The notes under the pieces were generated by a model, which did not search any database, was not told the DNA's origin, and worked only from the letters and a program-made list of their open reading frames with translations. Both the position numbers and the translations under genes were made by a program. 64,000 nucleotides of DNA, from positions 62,001 to 126,000 of the forward strand of contig NZ_WEGK01000014.1 in NCBI RefSeq assembly GCF_009604405.1, written 5' to 3'. Shown in pieces: positions 31,591 to 39,452 of the stretch (position 1 is the first letter of the stretch; each line of letters opens with the position of its first letter). This stretch comes from Nocardia macrotermitis (GTDB lineage Bacteria; Actinomycetota; Actinomycetes; Mycobacteriales; Mycobacteriaceae).

Positions 31591-32958
31591 TCAGTGCGCC
31601 GGACATTCGTTGGGTGCGGGCTCGCCGTGCAGGCGGGCGGCGAGCCAGTCGTTCAGGCCGGGATATCCGGTGAGGAAGCCGATCAGATGTTCGCCGGGGA
31701 CGTCGCGGAATACCGCGGGCACCCCCTTGGCGCACTGCTGCTGATACATCTTCGCGGCGTCCTCGATCGGCAGCCACCAGTCCAGTCCGCCGTGGTAGAT
31801 GTACAGCGGCACAGCGGATTTGCGGTTGGTCAGATCCAGTTGCGCGTACATCTTCTCGGCGTACGGGCTGTTCAGCGGGTCGCCGACGTTCGCGGCGATA
31901 TCGATCGGGAAGCCGACCACGCCGAGCGGTCCGTCCGCGTCGCCGCAGATGTCCTTGATCGGTGAGGTCGACACCCACTGGGCGAGATGATTCATGTACT
32001 GCAACATGTCCGGGTGTTCGCGCGTCATCGCCATCACCACCGACAGCAGAATGCCGGATTCGATATTGCCGTTGAAGCGGTGCGCGACGTCGCGGTAATC
32101 GGCGACCAGACCGCCCGCCGCCGCGCCGACGAGAATATCCTTCAGGTCGGGCGCGTATTCGTTCATCAGCATCGCGGCGGCGTAGGCGGCGATCGCGCCA
32201 CCGGAATATCCGTTGACGGTGAAACGGCTCGAGCCGAATTCATCCGGTGCGTTATTACGTACGGCGCGAATGGAATCGAGCATCACATGTCCGGCGATGT
32301 TCGGCTCCGCGTACGCCATCCGCGGCCCCTCGTGATCGGGCAGCACGACCGCGTAACCCTGGTTGAGCGCGGACCACACGGTGGGCAGGAATACCGCCAG
32401 ATCGGTGTTCGGCTTGTCGAATACCCCGTGCGCCATCGTGTAACTCGTGGTGCAGTGCGCGCCGAGCGAGTTGATCGGCAGCGCGTTCACCTGCACGCCC
32501 CGGGTGCCCGGTCCGTTCCACTTGGCCGCCGGGATGATCAGCGTCGCGGTGCCGAACGAGGGCGTCCCGGTCGCCGAGGTGGTCCGGAACTTCAGCAGCA
32601 CCGCGCGCTGGATGGGCACCACCACGAGCGGGGCCGTGGTGGCGGTGACATCGCGGACGGCCAGGATCTGACCGGGCTTGGCGGCGGTCAGATCGGCCGG
32701 CCAGGCGTCGAACATCGGATCCCCGGTCGGCGGCGACAGCACACCCCGCCACAGCGTCGTGAGCTGATCCGCACCGCTGTGCGGTAACGCCGGCACGGTG
32801 TTGTCGATCCACTGTTGCAGCGGCGTGGGCCCAGCGGTGCCGGGCATCGGCGCGGTGGGATTGATCTGCGGTCCGGGATCGGCATGCGCCGACTGTGCCG
32901 CTACGGAAGTACAACCGACCAGCGTCGCGGTAACCGCCGCTGCCAGTAACGCTTTCAC
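31591..32958 (-). CDS. Secretory lipase (LIP family), copy 2
   Basis: The second LIP-family lipase, about 455 residues, closely similar to copy 1 over its whole length: LQQWIDNTVP, SVLLKFRTTSA-like segment (here AVLLKFRTTSATG), the nucleophile GYSGGAIAAYA, DICGDADGPLG and the final PAPNECP. The GTG at 32958 follows GAGGA by 6 bases and aligns with the non-ATG start of copy 1; an ATG 5 codons upstream (32973) lacks a Shine-Dalgarno sequence. The signal peptide has LVGC, a lipobox match, and a later AHA site. Triacylglycerol or other lipid esters are the expected substrates. Confidence 0.85.
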   Translation of the reverse strand: MKALLAAAVTATLVGCTSVAAQSAHADPGPQINPTAPMPGTAGPTPLQQWIDNTVPALPHSGADQLTTLWRGVLSPPTGDPMFDAWPADLTAAKPGQILAVRDVTATTAPLVVVPIQRAVLLKFRTTSATGTPSFGTATLIIPAAKWNGPGTRGVQVNALPINSLGAHCTTSYTMAHGVFDKPNTDLAVFLPTVWSALNQGYAVVLPDHEGPRMAYAEPNIAGHVMLDSIRAVRNNAPDEFGSSRFTVNGYSGGAIAAYAAAMLMNEYAPDLKDILVGAAAGGLVADYRDVAHRFNGNIESGILLSVVMAMTREHPDMLQYMNHLAQWVSTSPIKDICGDADGPLGVVGFPIDIAANVGDPLNSPYAEKMYAQLDLTNRKSAVPLYIYHGGLDWWLPIEDAAKMYQQQCAKGVPAVFRDVPGEHLIGFLTGYPGLNDWLAARLHGEPAPNECPAH

Positions 32959-33588
32959 AACGAATCCTCGCATCGAAATACTCGGTTCGGGCGAACCTCC
33001 CCGAGTATCGGCCCCCGACACCGTTTTCCACGAATCCGCACCACATCTCTGTGACCGATTCGGCATCCACCCCACCCACCTTGTGCCGAATCCCAACCCC
33101 CACTCCGCGGTTACTGTAGGCCCCTCCATCCGTGCGGGGACATTCCTTGTGCCAGTGCACGATTCGAGCTAGGGTGCGCGATTCGGTCGAATCGGACGGG
33201 CGTGAAAACGGTTGCCGCCGACGTTGTTTCCGTGGCGTTGCGGCATGGCTGTGCGCGTCGCGGGATATGCCGATCCCTACGAAAGCCGGACCGGTTGTCG
33301 TGGAATCCCGAGTCACATATGACCTTTGGTGGACCGAATTCGGAGACAGGTCCACTCGTCGTCGGAATGCCTCGGGCGATATTCCGGGCAGCTGTGTGCC
33401 CGGGTTCCGGAATGGCGGGAATGCTCTTTCCGCGCAACAGGTTCCGGCGTTCGAGGTCGTCTTCGGCCAGGATCGGGCCCATGGAGGCGGCCGCTCGATG
33501 GCGTACAGATCTCAGCGTCGATGCCACTGACGCAGCAGGAAAGAGCCCGGCCTCTCACGGGCCGGGCTTCATTCGCGTCGGGTAACGC
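32959..33588. other. Non-coding gap upstream of lipase 2
   Basis: About 630 bases between the lipase 2 start and the PIG-L gene. It must contain the lipase promoter, but I could not assign one. Several overlapping open frames on both strands (33111-33585) have no ribosome-binding site or recognisable product. The right end holds the PIG-L terminator. Confidence 0.4.
33544..33568 (-). terminator. Terminator of the PIG-L deacetylase gene
   Basis: AGCCCGGCC and GGCCGGGCT pair around a 7-base loop. On the minus strand the stem is followed by a pyrimidine-rich CTCTTTCC run. Confidence 0.7.
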
Positions 33589-34401
33589 TCAGCGCAGACC
33601 GGCGAAGAGGTCGGTTTCGTGGTCGGGGGCGTCGGGGGTGCGGTTGAGTTGGCGGGTGAAGCTTTCGGTGCCGAAGAACAGCTGTTGCAGGTCGGTGGGC
33701 ATTTGCAGGAAGGGGACGCTGTCGCTTTGGCTGGCGTGGGCTTCCAGGGCCTTGACCTTGCGTTGGGCGTGTTCGGAGACGTCGATTACGGCGGTGATCC
33801 GGTCCATAGGGGTGCCGAAATCCGCCGGTGGCTCGAGGTCGGTGAGGCCGCGGGCGCGTAGTTCGGCGAAGACCTCGAAGGAGGCTTCGCGGGGGATGGC
33901 GGTGTAGTAGAGCTTGGCGGGGATGCCGGTTTCGGTGGTGGCGGCGACGGCGATGCGGTTGGCCTGGATGTGGTCGGGGTGGCCGTAGTTGCCGTTCTCG
34001 TCGTAGGTGAGCACGACCTGGGGGCGGTAGTGGCGGATCAGGTCGGCCAGGCGGGCGGCTGCCTGGTCCACCGGAATGTTGGTGAAGGCTTCGGGATCGT
34101 TGTTGCCGTCCCAGCCGTCCATACCCGAATCGCGGTAGCCGAGCAGTTCGACGTGTTCGATACCCAGCAGCGCCGCGGACTCCTGGAGTTCGGAAAGGCG
34201 TTGTGCGCGTACGGCATTCGGGTCGTGACCGGGCTCGCCGGGTTTGATGCCGCCCGGGGCGTCGCCCTGCTCGCCGTTGGTGCAGGTCACCAGGACGGTC
34301 CGGATACCCTCGGCGGTGTACCGCGCGAAGACCCCGCCGGTGCTGATCACCTCGTCGTCGGGATGGGCGTGTACGGCCATGATCGTGAGTTGTTCGGCCA
34401 T
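33589..34401 (-). CDS. PIG-L (LmbE/Mca-like) N-acetylhexosamine deacetylase
   Basis: The protein has 270 residues with the zinc motif HAHPDDE at 11-17 and the second zinc His in GHPDH near 140. These are signatures of mycothiol enzymes MshB and Mca and of other GlcNAc deacetylases. The TCTNGEQGDAPGG and RAQRLSELQESAALLG segments also match. It is shorter than typical MshB or Mca, so it may be a third PIG-L paralogue rather than either. The ATG at 34401 follows a run of Gs. The start at 34512 proposed by the open frame would overlap the sigma-factor promoter. Confidence 0.82.
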   Translation of the reverse strand: MAEQLTIMAVHAHPDDEVISTGGVFARYTAEGIRTVLVTCTNGEQGDAPGGIKPGEPGHDPNAVRAQRLSELQESAALLGIEHVELLGYRDSGMDGWDGNNDPEAFTNIPVDQAAARLADLIRHYRPQVVLTYDENGNYGHPDHIQANRIAVAATTETGIPAKLYYTAIPREASFEVFAELRARGLTDLEPPADFGTPMDRITAVIDVSEHAQRKVKALEAHASQSDSVPFLQMPTDLQQLFFGTESFTRQLNRTPDAPDHETDLFAGLR

Positions 34402-34518
34402 GGGTCCCCCTCTGCGTATGCTCGGCGATTCGGTCCCTGTCACTCTACGAACGAACACCGACAGATCCGCTCTGATTCCGCGCGCAGCGGAATCGCGACG
34501 GCTGGGTAGCATGGCCGG

Positions 34519-35475
34519 GTGAGCGCATCACCGGGGCAGGTGGGGGTGGATTCCGAGGCACTCGAGGCATTGCGGATTCCGCTCACCGGCTACTGCTATC
34601 GGCTGCTCGGTACGGCCGCCGACACCGATGACGCGGTGCAGGAAACGCTGATTCGCGCCTTCACCCGCGCGGCCACCTACGATCCGAGCCGGGCCCGCCT
34701 GTCGACCTGGGTGCACGCCATCGCCACCAACGTCTGCCTGGACATGTTGCGCTCGGCGCGGCGGCGCATGCTGATCTGGGAAGGCCCGTCGGCGCGCGAT
34801 TTCGACCCGGACGCCGTACTACCGGACCGGTGGCTGGATCCGATGCCCGACAGTCGCCTCATCGATACCGAGGACCCCGCAGAACTGGCCGTACAACGCG
34901 AATCGGTGCGCCTGGCCTTCATCGCCGCCCTGCAACATCTACCCCCGCGCCAACGCGCGGTACTGGTCCTGCGCGACGTGCTGGCCTTCACCGCCGCCGA
35001 AACCGCCGACATGCTGGGCGTCAGCACCGCCGCGGCGAACAGCGCGCTGCAACGCGCCCGCGGCACCCTGGCCACCGCGCGCACGTCGGCATCCCGGCCC
35101 AATCTCGACCCCGCCGACGCCGATCTACTCGGCCGCTACATCGCGGCCTTCGAGAATCACGACGTCGCGGCGCTGACCGCCGTACTGCGCGCGGATGCCG
35201 AATCGGGGATGCCGCCGTTCGCCTGGCGGATCAGCGGCCGCGACGATGTGGTGCGGATCTTCGCCTCGAGCGACGCGTGCGCCGGGGACCGGATGGTGCC
35301 GGTCCGGATGAACGGCAGCACCGGCGTGGGCCAGTACCGTCCCGACGCCGAGGGCGTGCCGCGGCCCTTCGCGCTGGTTTCGGTGCACGCGCGCGAGGGC
35401 CGGGTCGCGCAGCTGGTCACCTTCCTGGGCAGCGGCGCGCGGTTCGCCGAATTCGGGCTGCCCGAGAGAATCTGA
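34519..35475 (+). CDS. ECF sigma factor with C-terminal SnoaL-like domain
   Basis: 318 residues starting at GTG. Region 2 spans about residues 18-85 (GYCYRLLGTAADTDDAVQET, with the DAVQE core-binding motif), region 4 about 145-195 (LQHLPPRQRAVLVLRDVLAF and a helix-turn-helix ETADMLGVSTAAANSALQRA), and residues 205-310 form a SnoaL/NTF2-like fold. This is the large sigma-70 group that includes mycobacterial SigG- and SigJ-like proteins, where the extra domain modulates activity without an anti-sigma factor. No anti-sigma gene is present. It is followed by the mycothiol-isomerase-like gene after 77 bases. Confidence 0.87.
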   Translation: MSASPGQVGVDSEALEALRIPLTGYCYRLLGTAADTDDAVQETLIRAFTRAATYDPSRARLSTWVHAIATNVCLDMLRSARRRMLIWEGPSARDFDPDAVLPDRWLDPMPDSRLIDTEDPAELAVQRESVRLAFIAALQHLPPRQRAVLVLRDVLAFTAAETADMLGVSTAAANSALQRARGTLATARTSASRPNLDPADADLLGRYIAAFENHDVAALTAVLRADAESGMPPFAWRISGRDDVVRIFASSDACAGDRMVPVRMNGSTGVGQYRPDAEGVPRPFALVSVHAREGRVAQLVTFLGSGARFAEFGLPERI

Positions 35476-35552
35476 TCGCGCACCGATTATTTCCGGTCGT
35501 CCCGGTCGTAACAGTGATGACCACTCGTTATCCGACCGGAAGGAATCGGCAC

Positions 35553-36143
35553 ATGACCGACGATCTCACCCCCGAACGCGAGCACACGATCGCCGAACGC
35601 GAACGTCTCGCCGAGCTGCTCGCCGGACTGTCCCCGGCGCAATGGGCAGTGCCCTCACTGTGCGAGGGGTGGCGAATTCGCGAGGTCGTCGCGCATATGA
35701 CCATGCCCTACCGGACCAAACCGCTGTCGTTCCTCACCGGATTGATCGCCGCGCGGTTCTCCTTCAACCGCTATGCGGACCGGGCCGCGCACCGTGACAC
35801 CACCCGGCTCTCGGACCCCGAACTGCTCGCCGCCCTGCGGGACAACGTGCGGCACCCGTGGCGTCCGCCGGGCGGTGGTGCGGTGGGCGCGCTGAGCCAC
35901 GACGTCATCCACGGCCTCGACATCACCGAACCCCTGGGCCTGCCGTCCGCACCACCGGAACGCATCGCCATGGTCCTGAACGGTTCGACTCCGAAGTCCT
36001 TCGCCTACTTCGGCACCGATCTGACCGGACGGCAACTGCGCGCCTCCGATGCCGAGGTCGTACTCGGCTCGGGGACGCCGATCACCTTGTCCGCCAAGGA
36101 TATTCTGCTCACCGTCACCGGGCGCCGCCCGCTGCCGCGGTGA
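35553..36143 (+). CDS. Maleylpyruvate-isomerase-family (mycothiol-dependent, DinB-like) protein
   Basis: 196 residues with the N-terminal DinB-like helical bundle of mycothiol-dependent maleylpyruvate isomerase: the first helix with ERERLAELLAGLSPAQWAVPSLCEGWRIREVVAHM carries the family's W-x-x-x-x-C-x-x-W and VVAH elements, and HDVIHGLDI supplies another conserved His pair. These proteins bind mycothiol or metals. Few have a known substrate. It has a GGAAGGAA Shine-Dalgarno sequence and is probably in the regulon of the preceding sigma factor. It ends 9 bases before the convergent MHS transporter. Confidence 0.8.
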   Translation: MTDDLTPEREHTIAERERLAELLAGLSPAQWAVPSLCEGWRIREVVAHMTMPYRTKPLSFLTGLIAARFSFNRYADRAAHRDTTRLSDPELLAALRDNVRHPWRPPGGGAVGALSHDVIHGLDITEPLGLPSAPPERIAMVLNGSTPKSFAYFGTDLTGRQLRASDAEVVLGSGTPITLSAKDILLTVTGRRPLPR

Positions 36144-36152
36144 CATCGCCGA

Positions 36153-37481
36153 TCAGACCCGGGCGGTGGGCACCCCGAGTTCGGTGAGCGGGGTCCGGTA
36201 GGTTTCGCGGGCGGTGAACGCCGCACCGGCGGACAGGGCGCAGGCGACGGCGACCAGAATCGCGACCGGAAGCCAGTGCGTGCGGCTGTTCCCGACGAGC
36301 GTCCACGCGATCGTCGGCGCGAAACCCGCCAGGGCGAAACCGATCTGGGTGCCGATCGCCATGCCGGACAACCGAACCCGGGTCGCGAACATCTCGGCGT
36401 AGAAGGTGGGCCACACGGCATTCGGCGCGCTGTAGCAGACGCCGATCAGCAGCAGCGCCGTCAGATAGATCAGCGCGGTACTGCCGGACATGATCGCGGT
36501 GAAGTAGACGAAGATCATCACGCCGCTGCCGAGCACGCCGCCGATGAAGACCGGCCGCCGCCCGATCCGGTCGGCGAGGATCGCCCAGAGCGGCTGCGTG
36601 ATCAGCGCGAGGATATTGGCCGACACCGCGACCAGCAGCATGGTGGTCTTGGAGACCCCGACCGCGTGTCCGGTGGCGAAGGCCAGGCCGAAGACCGCGA
36701 ACACGGTGCTGACCACCGCGATGAACGCACACAGCACGACCCGCAGCAGATCCGCGGACTGGGTCCGGAGCAGCAGTGCCACAGGGTATTTCGCGATATC
36801 GTCGTTGCGCTGCTCGGCCTGGAACACCTCGGGCTCCTCGAGCCGCCGCCGCACGACGTAGGCGAGTACCACCACGACCAGGCTGCACCAGAACGGAATT
36901 CGCCAACCCCAGCTCAGCAACTGGCTGTCGGGCAGATCCGCCACGGCCAGGAACACCACCGTCGCGAGGATGAATCCGGCCTGGGTGCCGGTGAGCGTCC
37001 AGCTGGCGAAGAAGGCGCGCCGGCCCGCGGGGGCGTGTTCCATGGTCAGCGAGCCCGCGCCGCTCTGCTCTCCGGCCGCCGAAATGCCTTGCAGCACACG
37101 CAATATCACCAGCAGGACGGGCGCGAGCACACCGGCGGTGTGATAGGAGGGCAGGCAGCCGATGAGGGTGGTCGCGGAACCCATGCACAGCACGGTCAGC
37201 AGCATGATGCGTTTGCGCCCGACCCGGTCGCCGAAGTGGCCGAGGATCACCGCGCCGATCGGGCGCGCGATGTACGCGACGCCGAAACTGGCCAGGGACA
37301 GCAGCGTTCCGGTGGCCGGGTTCGTCGACGGGAAGAAGACCTTGCCGAACACCAGCGCCGCCGCCGAGGCATAGATGTAGAAGTCGTAGTACTCGAGGGT
37401 GCTGCCGAGGAAACTGGCGATCGCGGCCCGGGTGGCCCGCGGCGCGGGCGGCCGGTGCTGCGCGTCGACGGTGGCGTGCAT
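36153..37481 (-). CDS. MHS-family MFS importer, probable shikimate/quinate:H+ symporter
   Basis: A 12-TM transporter of 442 residues of the metabolite:H+ symporter group (ShiA, KgtP). It has LGSTLEYYDFYIYASAAALVF in helix 1, the family's FFP sequence after it, and the MFS loop motif GHFGDRVGRKR. The ATG at 37481 follows CAGGAG by 6 bases; an ATG 6 codons upstream has no Shine-Dalgarno sequence. Substrate assignment to shikimate or quinate is inferred from the adjacent dehydrogenase and dehydroshikimate dehydratase and from a shared promoter motif. Confidence 0.85.
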   Translation of the reverse strand: MHATVDAQHRPPAPRATRAAIASFLGSTLEYYDFYIYASAAALVFGKVFFPSTNPATGTLLSLASFGVAYIARPIGAVILGHFGDRVGRKRIMLLTVLCMGSATTLIGCLPSYHTAGVLAPVLLVILRVLQGISAAGEQSGAGSLTMEHAPAGRRAFFASWTLTGTQAGFILATVVFLAVADLPDSQLLSWGWRIPFWCSLVVVVLAYVVRRRLEEPEVFQAEQRNDDIAKYPVALLLRTQSADLLRVVLCAFIAVVSTVFAVFGLAFATGHAVGVSKTTMLLVAVSANILALITQPLWAILADRIGRRPVFIGGVLGSGVMIFVYFTAIMSGSTALIYLTALLLIGVCYSAPNAVWPTFYAEMFATRVRLSGMAIGTQIGFALAGFAPTIAWTLVGNSRTHWLPVAILVAVACALSAGAAFTARETYRTPLTELGVPTARV

Positions 37482-37788
37482 ATCCAACTCCTGATCCATT
37501 TACGTTGTGCCGCAGTGTCATTGCGCTGCGGTGCAACGCGCTCGTGCGGTTCGGCCGCGGTGCGGACTCGTCTCCGGGTGGCCGCGGCTGGGTGCGCCTG
37601 ACCGGCTCGGGCCTGCTGCGAGGTGGCAGACCGTGTTCGCGATGCAAACATGTGTTCGTCATGCGAGCGTAAGAACTGTAACCCGGGTCACGCCGGTGTC
37701 GCAATAGTATTAACCAAATAGTTCATAAAGGCGAGAGGCGGGCCCTCTGTGTTCGCTTCGGAGCGGGTGCGTCGCTGCGGGGGAGGGG
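37482..37788. other. Promoter region of the MHS transporter
   Basis: 307 bases, locally AT-rich around 37700-37730. It contains the 20-bp motif at 37709-37728 that recurs before the dehydrogenase gene. No coding frame is supported. Confidence 0.4.
37709..37728. promoter_or_regulatory. Candidate TetR operator upstream of the MHS transporter
   Basis: ATTAACCAAATAGTTCATAA matches 14 of 20 positions of the site at 38530-38549 in the same orientation, giving AyTAACCnnnTnGTwCATAA. Confidence 0.4.
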
Positions 37789-38451
37789 TCAGTCGGCCCG
37801 CGTCAGCAGGAAGCTCACGACCACGTCGCCCAGCATCGTGCGCAGGTGTTCGCGCAGGTCGGGCGCGGTCAGATCGCGATCGAACAGGGCGTGGAAGGTG
37901 TACTGGTTGGCGATGCGGAAGACGCAGTAACTGCTGATCAGCATGTGGATGTCCAGGGCGTCGACATCGGTGCGGAACAGGCCCGCGTCCTGTCCCTGGC
38001 GCAGGATGTGGGTCAGCAGGTCGACCGCCGGCGCGCCGAGTCCGGTCAATGCCGGTGAACGCCGGATGTGCTCGCCGCGCAGAATGTTCTCGTTCGCCAC
38101 CATCCGGATGAACTCGGGATGCTGCTCGTGATGGTCGAAGGTGAGCTCCGCGACCGCGCGGATCGCGGCGATCGGTTCGAGTCCGGAGATGTCGAGCGTC
38201 TGCTCCAACTCGCGGATCAACCGGTACGAGCGTTCGAGAACGGCCTGGTAGAGCGTCTCCTTGTCGGTGAAGTAGTAGTAGATCATCCGTTTGGTGGTGT
38301 GCGTGCGCTGCGCGATATCGTCCACGCGCGCACCGGAATAGCCCTTGTCGGCGAATTCGGCGGTGGCGACGTCGAGGATGTCCTCGCGGGTGAGGTCCTT
38401 GTTGCGCCGCCGCTTCGGGGTGGGCTCGGTATCCGTGCGGTCGGGCGACAT
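37789..38451 (-). CDS. TetR-family regulator of the quinate/shikimate genes
   Basis: A 220-residue TetR protein. The DNA-binding domain begins after a basic tract (PKRRRNKDLTRE) and reads GYSGARVDDIAQRTHTTKRM followed by IYYYFTDKETLYQAV. The large C-terminal domain has EHIRRSPALTG and a TetR_C-like helical pattern as in regulators of aromatic or quinate catabolism. The ATG at 38451 is preferred. The longer form to 38526 would occupy the divergent promoter. It lies between the transporter and the dehydrogenase genes, both with the same 20-bp upstream motif, so it probably controls both. Confidence 0.82.
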   Translation of the reverse strand: MSPDRTDTEPTPKRRRNKDLTREDILDVATAEFADKGYSGARVDDIAQRTHTTKRMIYYYFTDKETLYQAVLERSYRLIRELEQTLDISGLEPIAAIRAVAELTFDHHEQHPEFIRMVANENILRGEHIRRSPALTGLGAPAVDLLTHILRQGQDAGLFRTDVDALDIHMLISSYCVFRIANQYTFHALFDRDLTAPDLREHLRTMLGDVVVSFLLTRAD

Positions 38452-38529
38452 TCGGTCACTGTATCCGGCGTCGATCCGAGATCCGTCGGGCACTGTCGCG
38501 AATCGGTGCGACGTAGTACGCTCCAATTA

Positions 38530-38549
38530 ACTAACCGTTTCGTACATAA
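38530..38549. promoter_or_regulatory. Candidate TetR operator upstream of the dehydrogenase gene
   Basis: ACTAACCGTTTCGTACATAA lies 11 bases before the dehydrogenase ATG in the divergent promoter. It resembles the 37709-37728 site. Confidence 0.4.
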
Positions 38550-38559
38550 GGGGTTGTGG

Positions 38560-39432
38560 ATGTCGTCGCTGCTCTGCGGGCTGATCGGAACCGGGATCGG
38601 CGCATCGCTGTCGCCGTCGCTGCACATGGCCGAGGGGCGTCACCACGGGCTGGATTACCGGTATCGGATTCTGGACCTGGTCGAACTCGGGCTGGGCGTC
38701 GAGGATCTGCCCGCGCTGTTCGAGCGGGTGCGCGGCGAGGGCTATCGGGGGTTGAACATCACGCACCCGTGCAAGCAGCGCATCATCGGGCTGCTCGACG
38801 AGCTGTCGCCGGAGGCGTCGCGGCTGGGTGCGGTGAATACCGTGCTGTTCGACGGTGATCGGGCGATCGGGCACAACACCGACTGGTCCGGATTCCGGCG
38901 CTCGCTCGACCGCGGCCTGCCCGACGTCCGGGTCGAGCGGGTGGTGCAGTTGGGGGCGGGCGGCGCGGGGGCCGCGGTCGGCTACGCCACGCTGGATCGC
39001 GGCGCGCGGGACCTCACCATCGTGGACGCGGACCCGGTCCGGGCCGGTCAGCTGGTCGAAACGCTGGGCACACACTTCACGGACCGCCGGGTATCGGTCG
39101 GCTCGCCCGATCGCCTCGCGCGGCTACTCGCCGACGCCGACGGCCTGGTGCACGCGACGCCGATGGGGATGGCCGAACATCCGGGCATGGCCTTGCCCGC
39201 CGAGCTGTTGCGCCCGGATCTGTGGGTGGCCGAGGTGGTGTACCGCCCGGTCGAGACCGAACTGGTGCGCACGGCCCGCGCGGCCGGGGCCCGCGTGCTG
39301 ACCGGGACGGGAATGACGCTGTATCAGGCCGTCGCCGCGTTCGAGATCTTCACCGGAATCGCGCCGGACGTCGAGCGGATGGCGGCCTACATGGACACGC
39401 TGCTGGCGCGGGAAGCGTTGGCCGCGAAGTGA
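38560..39432 (+). CDS. aroE: Shikimate/quinate dehydrogenase
   Basis: 290 residues of the AroE fold. The substrate loop TGIGASLSPSLHMAEG has the SxS pair that binds shikimate or quinate hydroxyls, the catalytic Lys/Asp pair is in GLNITHPCKQ and GHNTDWSGF, and the nucleotide motif is LGAGGAGAAV. Its placement with the importer and dehydroshikimate dehydratase indicates the catabolic direction (quinate or shikimate to dehydroquinate or dehydroshikimate), like QsuD/AroE paralogues of Corynebacterium, rather than the biosynthetic AroE. The frame extends upstream to 38068 but only from 38560 is it the real domain. The stop is 20 bases before the dehydratase start. Confidence 0.88.
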   Translation: MSSLLCGLIGTGIGASLSPSLHMAEGRHHGLDYRYRILDLVELGLGVEDLPALFERVRGEGYRGLNITHPCKQRIIGLLDELSPEASRLGAVNTVLFDGDRAIGHNTDWSGFRRSLDRGLPDVRVERVVQLGAGGAGAAVGYATLDRGARDLTIVDADPVRAGQLVETLGTHFTDRRVSVGSPDRLARLLADADGLVHATPMGMAEHPGMALPAELLRPDLWVAEVVYRPVETELVRTARAAGARVLTGTGMTLYQAVAAFEIFTGIAPDVERMAAYMDTLLAREALAAK

Positions 39433-39452
39433 TTCCGGAAAGGGTCGAGCGC

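Noticed and set aside
33111..33585. Overlapping open frames in the gap before the PIG-L gene
   Set aside because: There is no Shine-Dalgarno sequence, no recognisable sequence, and frames compete on both strands. I treated the stretch as non-coding.
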